DNA from: Spirochaetaceae bacterium
Lineage (GTDB): Bacteria; Spirochaetota; Spirochaetia; SZUA-6; Bin103
Assembly: GCA_028821475.1 (NCBI GenBank)
Contig: JAPPGB010000088.1
Location: forward strand, 4,075 to 57,791
Direction of reading: 5' to 3'
Length of the DNA: 53,717 nucleotides
Part shown: piece by piece, positions 50,764 to 53,717 of the stretch
Position numbering within the stretch: position 1 is the stretch's first letter
Layout: each line of letters begins with the position of its first letter
Translations under genes and position numbers: made by a program
Notes under the pieces: generated by a model
What the model saw: the letters and a program-made list of their open reading frames with translations, nothing else
The model's database searches: none
What the model was told of the DNA's origin: nothing

Positions 50764-50917
50764 GACGGTTGGAGGGTAGGCCGGGAGCGCAACCGTGGCA
50801 AGCCGCCTGGCAACGGTAGGGCGGCAGCCAGAAAGGCAGGGCGGCCGTTACGCGGCCGCCCCGCCCCGGCAATAAGTTGCGAGTGCTGATCTCCCGCTCG
50901 TTATGGTCATCGACCAT
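50738..50917 (-). CDS. Possible small ORF upstream of PhyH 5
   Basis: ATG at 50917 follows AAGGAGG at a normal distance and opens a 59-residue frame beginning MVDDHNEREISTRNLLPGRGG. It overlaps the start of PhyH 5. A 9-bp perfect stem (GGGCGGCCG/CGGCCGCCC, 50839-50861) lies inside it. It may be a leader peptide or an attenuator-like element; it could also be chance. The rest of 50918-51039 shows nothing clear. Confidence 0.3.
   Translation of the reverse strand: MVDDHNEREISTRNLLPGRGGRVTAALPFWLPPYRCQAACHGCAPGLPSNRHGHGTRDR
50839..50861 (-). terminator. Hairpin upstream of PhyH 5
   Basis: Perfect 9-bp GC-rich stem with a 5-base loop, followed on the minus strand by TGCCTTTCT. It could act as an attenuator of the PhyH 5 transcript. 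Confidence 0.4.
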
Positions 50918-51039
50918 CGGCCGCCCCTCCTTGAGGTATATCGGACCAACTGTCCAATATTCGCGCGTGCGACGCCGCTTTGCTCGCTTGTAGCGCCGCT
51001 TGTTCGCCCCCATCACTCTGTGTATAGTCCGGAATCGAC

Positions 51040-51489
51040 ATGAGTACCGCCGCGATGACGTTGTTCGGCGGCGTTGGCTCCGTGGCTGCCATACTAGCCG
51101 TACTGGTGCCGGTGATCCTGGTACAGGATAAGAGCCTCCGCCGCGAGATCGACGCCCAAGGCAGCGCGCTGCGGCGGGAGACCGACACGTTGCGTACGGA
51201 CGTAAGCGACGCACCGGCGGACATGGCAGCCCTGCGTACCGACATGCAGTCGGACGTAGCAGCCCTACGCACAGAGATACGGGCGGACATGGCAGCCCTA
51301 CGTGCCGACGTGCAGTCGGACGTAGCAGCCCTACGTACAGAGATACGGGCGGACATGGCAGCCCTGCGTGCCGACGTGCACGCCGTGAGTGACCGCGTGG
51401 CTCGAATCGAGGGTGCCATGACCGCCGGCGCTTGGCGCCCGAACGGCGCACCGGCGAAGCCTGACAGCACGACAGGACCGGATTCGTAG
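51040..51489 (+). CDS. Membrane-anchored coiled-coil protein with 22-residue repeats
   Basis: This 149-residue protein has an N-terminal membrane helix (FGGVGSVAAILAVLVPVILV) followed by a charged coiled coil. The coil contains repeats of the form DMAALRxDxQSDVAALRTEIRA, 22 residues each, and ends in a Pro/Gly-rich tail. It resembles small bacterial DUF1640-like or LapA-like membrane coiled coils. The repeat unit is exactly 66 bp, so copy number can change without a frameshift. Function unknown; a scaffold at the membrane would fit. Confidence 0.65.
   Translation: MSTAAMTLFGGVGSVAAILAVLVPVILVQDKSLRREIDAQGSALRRETDTLRTDVSDAPADMAALRTDMQSDVAALRTEIRADMAALRADVQSDVAALRTEIRADMAALRADVHAVSDRVARIEGAMTAGAWRPNGAPAKPDSTTGPDS
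51220..51386 (+). repeat. 66-bp coding tandem repeat
   Basis: Two full 66-bp units and part of a third begin with GACATGGCAGCCCT at 51220, 51286 and 51352. They are nearly identical at the DNA level, so expansion is recent. Confidence 0.9.
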
Positions 51490-51643
51490 ACTCCCGCCGC
51501 CGGTAGACGTGCGGTGTACCTACTGCTGCTGGCAGGTCCTGGTCTGCTTCTACTACCTATTGTGCCCGGTGGGCAGCAGGCCGACCCGGGCGCGCGCCGA
51601 CGCTGTCCTGGTCATGAACTCTCCCTTGCTGCCGTCGGTCTCG

Positions 51644-53074
51644 TCAGGCGTAGGTGTCGTTGCGCCACTGCGGGTCGATTTCAGGGCAGGCGTCCAGCCT
51701 GGCGCGGAACAGGGCGCGGATCTCGCGCAGCCGCTGTTCGGTGCGGGCTTCGAAGATGATCACCAGCTCCGGGAGGTTGGACGATGCCCGCACCAGTCCC
51801 CAGCCGTCGCCGAAGTCGACCCGCGCCCCGTTGATGTCGATTACCCGGTCGCCGTAATCGGCCTTGAATTCGGCGACCAGCCGATCCACCACGGCGTACT
51901 TCACGTCGTCGGGGCAGTGTGCGGCGATCTCCGGCGAGGTGAGGTAGGGCGGGGTGGTGGCAACCAGGCCGGACAGGCAGCCGTCGTGGTCCGCCAGCAC
52001 CTCCAGCAGCCGGATGCCGGCGTACAGCGCGTCGTCGAAGCCGTAGAAGCCGGCGCCGTAGAAAATGTGGCCGCTGCGCTCGCCGGCGAGCTCGGCGTTC
52101 AGTTCATGCAGCTTGGCCTTGATGTGCGAGTGGCCGGTCTTCCACATCACCGGGCGCCCGCCGCCGTCGCGCACCGCTTCCTCCAGGCCGCGCGTGCACT
52201 TGACGTCGTACACGACGGTGGCGCCGGGGCGCTCGCGCAGCAGCCTCCTCGCCAGCAGGATCAGCACGCGGTCGCTCCACACGTCCGCGCCGCGCTCGTC
52301 CATCACCCCGATGCGGTCGCCGTCGCCGTCGAACGCCAGGCCGGCGTCGGCGCGGATGTAGGGATGGGTAACGATCTCGCGCAGCCGGCGGCGCGCCTTC
52401 AGGTCGGACGGATTGGGAAAGTAATGCGGGTAGCGGTCGTCGGGGTCGCAGTAGAGCTGAAAGGTGAGGCAGCCGATGCGCTGCAGCGCCTCGTAGGCGA
52501 ACACTCCCGCGGCGCCGTTGCCGCAGTCCACCGCCACCCGCAGCGGGCGCGCGAGGGCGGTGCCCGCGGTCACCCGGTCCAGGTATGCGTCGCGGGTGTC
52601 GGCGGCGGTCCGGGTGCCGGCGCGGCCGCCGCCGCGCTCGCCCTCGGTCACCAGGGCGTACAGCTCGCGCATCTCGGCAGGTCCGAGCGTCCGCGAAAGG
52701 CCGTGCGCCAGCTTCATGCCGCACCACTCGCTCGGGTTGTGGCTGGCCGTGACCATCAGCCCGGCCGGCACGCCGAGGTGGTGCTGGCTGAAGTAGAGCG
52801 CCGGACTGATGGTCAGCCCGATGTCCACAACGTCGATTCCGGCCGCGGTCAGGCCGTCGACGGCCGCCTCCTTGAAGCCGGGCGAGACCGGACGGTTGTC
52901 GTAACCCACCACCGCACGGGACATGCCGCGCGCCGCCAGCAGCCGCCCGAAGGCGTTGGCGATCAGCCGCACCGAGCCATCGCTCAACTCTTCCTCGGCG
53001 ACCCGCCCGCGCAGGTCGTACTCGCGGAACATCGCCCGAAAGGCGGGCGCCCGTACGTCGAACGACGGCTGCAA
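51644..53074 (-). CDS. Phosphomannomutase/phosphoglucomutase
   Basis: This 476-residue alpha-D-phosphohexomutase has the N-terminal MFREYDLRGRV, the phosphoserine loop VTASHNPSEWCGMK, the metal loop FDGDGDRIGV and the sugar-binding region ELAGERSGHIFY, then a C-terminal domain with VRASSNLPELVIIFEA, the phosphate-binding loop. It interconverts hexose 1- and 6-phosphates for cell-wall and polysaccharide precursors. I prefer TTG 53074 with GGAG eight bases upstream; ATG 53032 (MFREYDL) is the alternative. It starts 23 bp after the DinB-family stop. Confidence 0.92.
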   Translation of the reverse strand: MQPSFDVRAPAFRAMFREYDLRGRVAEEELSDGSVRLIANAFGRLLAARGMSRAVVGYDNRPVSPGFKEAAVDGLTAAGIDVVDIGLTISPALYFSQHHLGVPAGLMVTASHNPSEWCGMKLAHGLSRTLGPAEMRELYALVTEGERGGGRAGTRTAADTRDAYLDRVTAGTALARPLRVAVDCGNGAAGVFAYEALQRIGCLTFQLYCDPDDRYPHYFPNPSDLKARRRLREIVTHPYIRADAGLAFDGDGDRIGVMDERGADVWSDRVLILLARRLLRERPGATVVYDVKCTRGLEEAVRDGGGRPVMWKTGHSHIKAKLHELNAELAGERSGHIFYGAGFYGFDDALYAGIRLLEVLADHDGCLSGLVATTPPYLTSPEIAAHCPDDVKYAVVDRLVAEFKADYGDRVIDINGARVDFGDGWGLVRASSNLPELVIIFEARTEQRLREIRALFRARLDACPEIDPQWRNDTYA

Positions 53075-53097
53075 TCGGTACGCTCCGAAGGTGCCGG

Positions 53098-53580
53098 TCA
53101 GGCCGGTGCGAGCCCCATGGCACGCCGCCAGGCGGACAACTGGCCGATGTGGTTGGCTTCGTGATTCGTCATCAGCGCCGCCGTGAAGTCGCCCACCGTG
53201 GGAAAGCGTTCGCGCAGCCGCGGGTTCGGCGTAGGCTGCCCCAACTGCTCCGCGCCGGCTGCCGCCGCCGCCTGCGCGACACGCTCGTGCTGGGCGCGAA
53301 GCTGTGCCACCAGCTCCGCCTTGGCGGGATAGTCGGCGGCGTCCCCGCTCGGGATGCCGCCCATGCGGAACGAGTCCCGCCACGCTTCGGGGAACGTGGA
53401 CGGAAGCCCGAGCATGCCGGCGAGCGAGTTGGAGGTGGCGGCGAGATGGCCGAGGGTCCACGCCGGATGATTGACCACTCCGGACGGCTGCGCGGCCATC
53501 TGCTCATCGGTGAGATCGTCCACGATCTGGACGGCTCGCCGCAAGTTCATCTCGTATGCGAACAACAGGTGCTGAATCAT
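53098..53580 (-). CDS. DinB-family protein
   Basis: This 160-residue four-helix-bundle protein begins MIQHLLFAYEMNLRRAVQIVDDLTDEQMAAQPSGVVNHPAWTLGHLAATSNSLAG, the usual start of DinB/YfiT-like proteins. The later TNHEANHIGQLSAWRRAMGL supplies the second and third metal-binding histidines. Many members are thiol-dependent transferases; others are unknown. GGAAGGGG before ATG 53580 sets the start. It is upstream of the phosphohexomutase in the same direction. Confidence 0.88.
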   Translation of the reverse strand: MIQHLLFAYEMNLRRAVQIVDDLTDEQMAAQPSGVVNHPAWTLGHLAATSNSLAGMLGLPSTFPEAWRDSFRMGGIPSGDAADYPAKAELVAQLRAQHERVAQAAAAAGAEQLGQPTPNPRLRERFPTVGDFTAALMTNHEANHIGQLSAWRRAMGLAPA

Positions 53581-53717
53581 GATCCCCTTCCAGGCGCCGA
53601 ATGTGGAACGAGCCCAGTATAGCGCCGACGCCGGCCCGGGGTAACCCGGCCACCGGAGGCGGCAGGGCCGTCTCACGCTTAACCTTAACGCACTGAGAGC
53701 TACTGGCTATCTCGTGC

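Noticed and set aside
50907-51470. 187-codon minus-strand frame opposite the coiled-coil gene
   Set aside because: It is the antisense reading of the 66-bp repeat and is rich in Arg/Ser/Ala with no sensible start; the plus-strand gene has a membrane helix and a regular coil.
51644-53461. Long N-terminal extension of the phosphohexomutase frame
   Set aside because: The extension overlaps the DinB-family gene in another frame; the enzyme's normal N-terminus is at about 53074 or 53032.

Overview
The window is about 53.7 kb of GC-rich bacterial chromosome (roughly 65-70% G+C by eye) with tightly packed genes. It has one tRNA gene and no rRNA, CRISPR array, integrase or transposase that I could find. 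The organism is probably an uncultivated, possibly marine or host-associated bacterium. A spirochaete-like lineage is my best guess, from the LplA/LplB/LplC-type sugar ABC importer and its Ala/Glu-rich sequence after the signal peptide. The number of phytanoyl-CoA dioxygenase (PhyH) genes would also fit other sponge-associated phyla, so the taxonomy is an inference only.

Layout, left half. 1-3.7 kb: a minus-strand LolCDE/MacB-like ABC operon (one ATPase, two FtsX-type permeases) with an 18-bp in-frame tandem repeat between the permeases. 4.0-5.7 kb: a small helical protein and an enolase-superfamily sugar-acid dehydratase-like gene with divergent promoters. 5.8-9.2 kb: a tandem duplication of a secreted fibronectin-III lipoprotein gene, each copy followed by a copy of the tail of a minus-strand glyoxalase-like (VOC) gene; only the last VOC copy is intact. 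8.5-12.6 kb: a minus-strand operon of PhyH, GH32 fructosidase, sugar isomerase/epimerase and VOC. 12.8-18.1 kb: a CinA-like gene and a complete sugar ABC importer (two permeases and a binding protein) ending in a strong hairpin.

Middle (about 18.2-36.4 kb). Gene remnants and a TPR gene border a long minus-strand operon that looks like an antiviral defence system. In transcription order it holds an XRE-SNF2-DUF3883 helicase, an OLD-type ATPase/TOPRIM nuclease, a DUF1156 DNA methylase, an orphan HigA-like regulator, an AAA_21 ATPase coupled to a DUF4276/TOPRIM protein, a DUF499 ATPase, a 53-residue membrane peptide and a 130-residue unknown protein. Several genes overlap by 4 bp. The promoter has a perfect TATAAT -10 box and a 20-bp near-palindrome over its -35 box. 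Two more unknown genes lie just upstream, the outer one divergent and cysteine-rich. Methylase, helicase, ATPase and nuclease parts together suggest a DISARM/BREX-like modification and restriction system, but the combination is not one I can match to a named system.

Right half (36.5-53.7 kb). Metabolic and housekeeping genes: four more PhyH dioxygenases, a C11orf54-like (DUF1907) zinc protein next to a ketopantoate-reductase homologue, a degraded GNAT acetyltransferase, an SDR plus sterol-desaturase pair, a zinc alcohol dehydrogenase plus AGE-family epimerase pair, a TerB-like protein divergent from a TetR regulator, RsmE divergent from a DapA-family aldolase, tRNA-Thr(CGU), a repeat-bearing coiled-coil membrane protein, and a phosphohexomutase downstream of a DinB-family gene. 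Most large antisense open frames in this window are artefacts of high GC content and are not listed.
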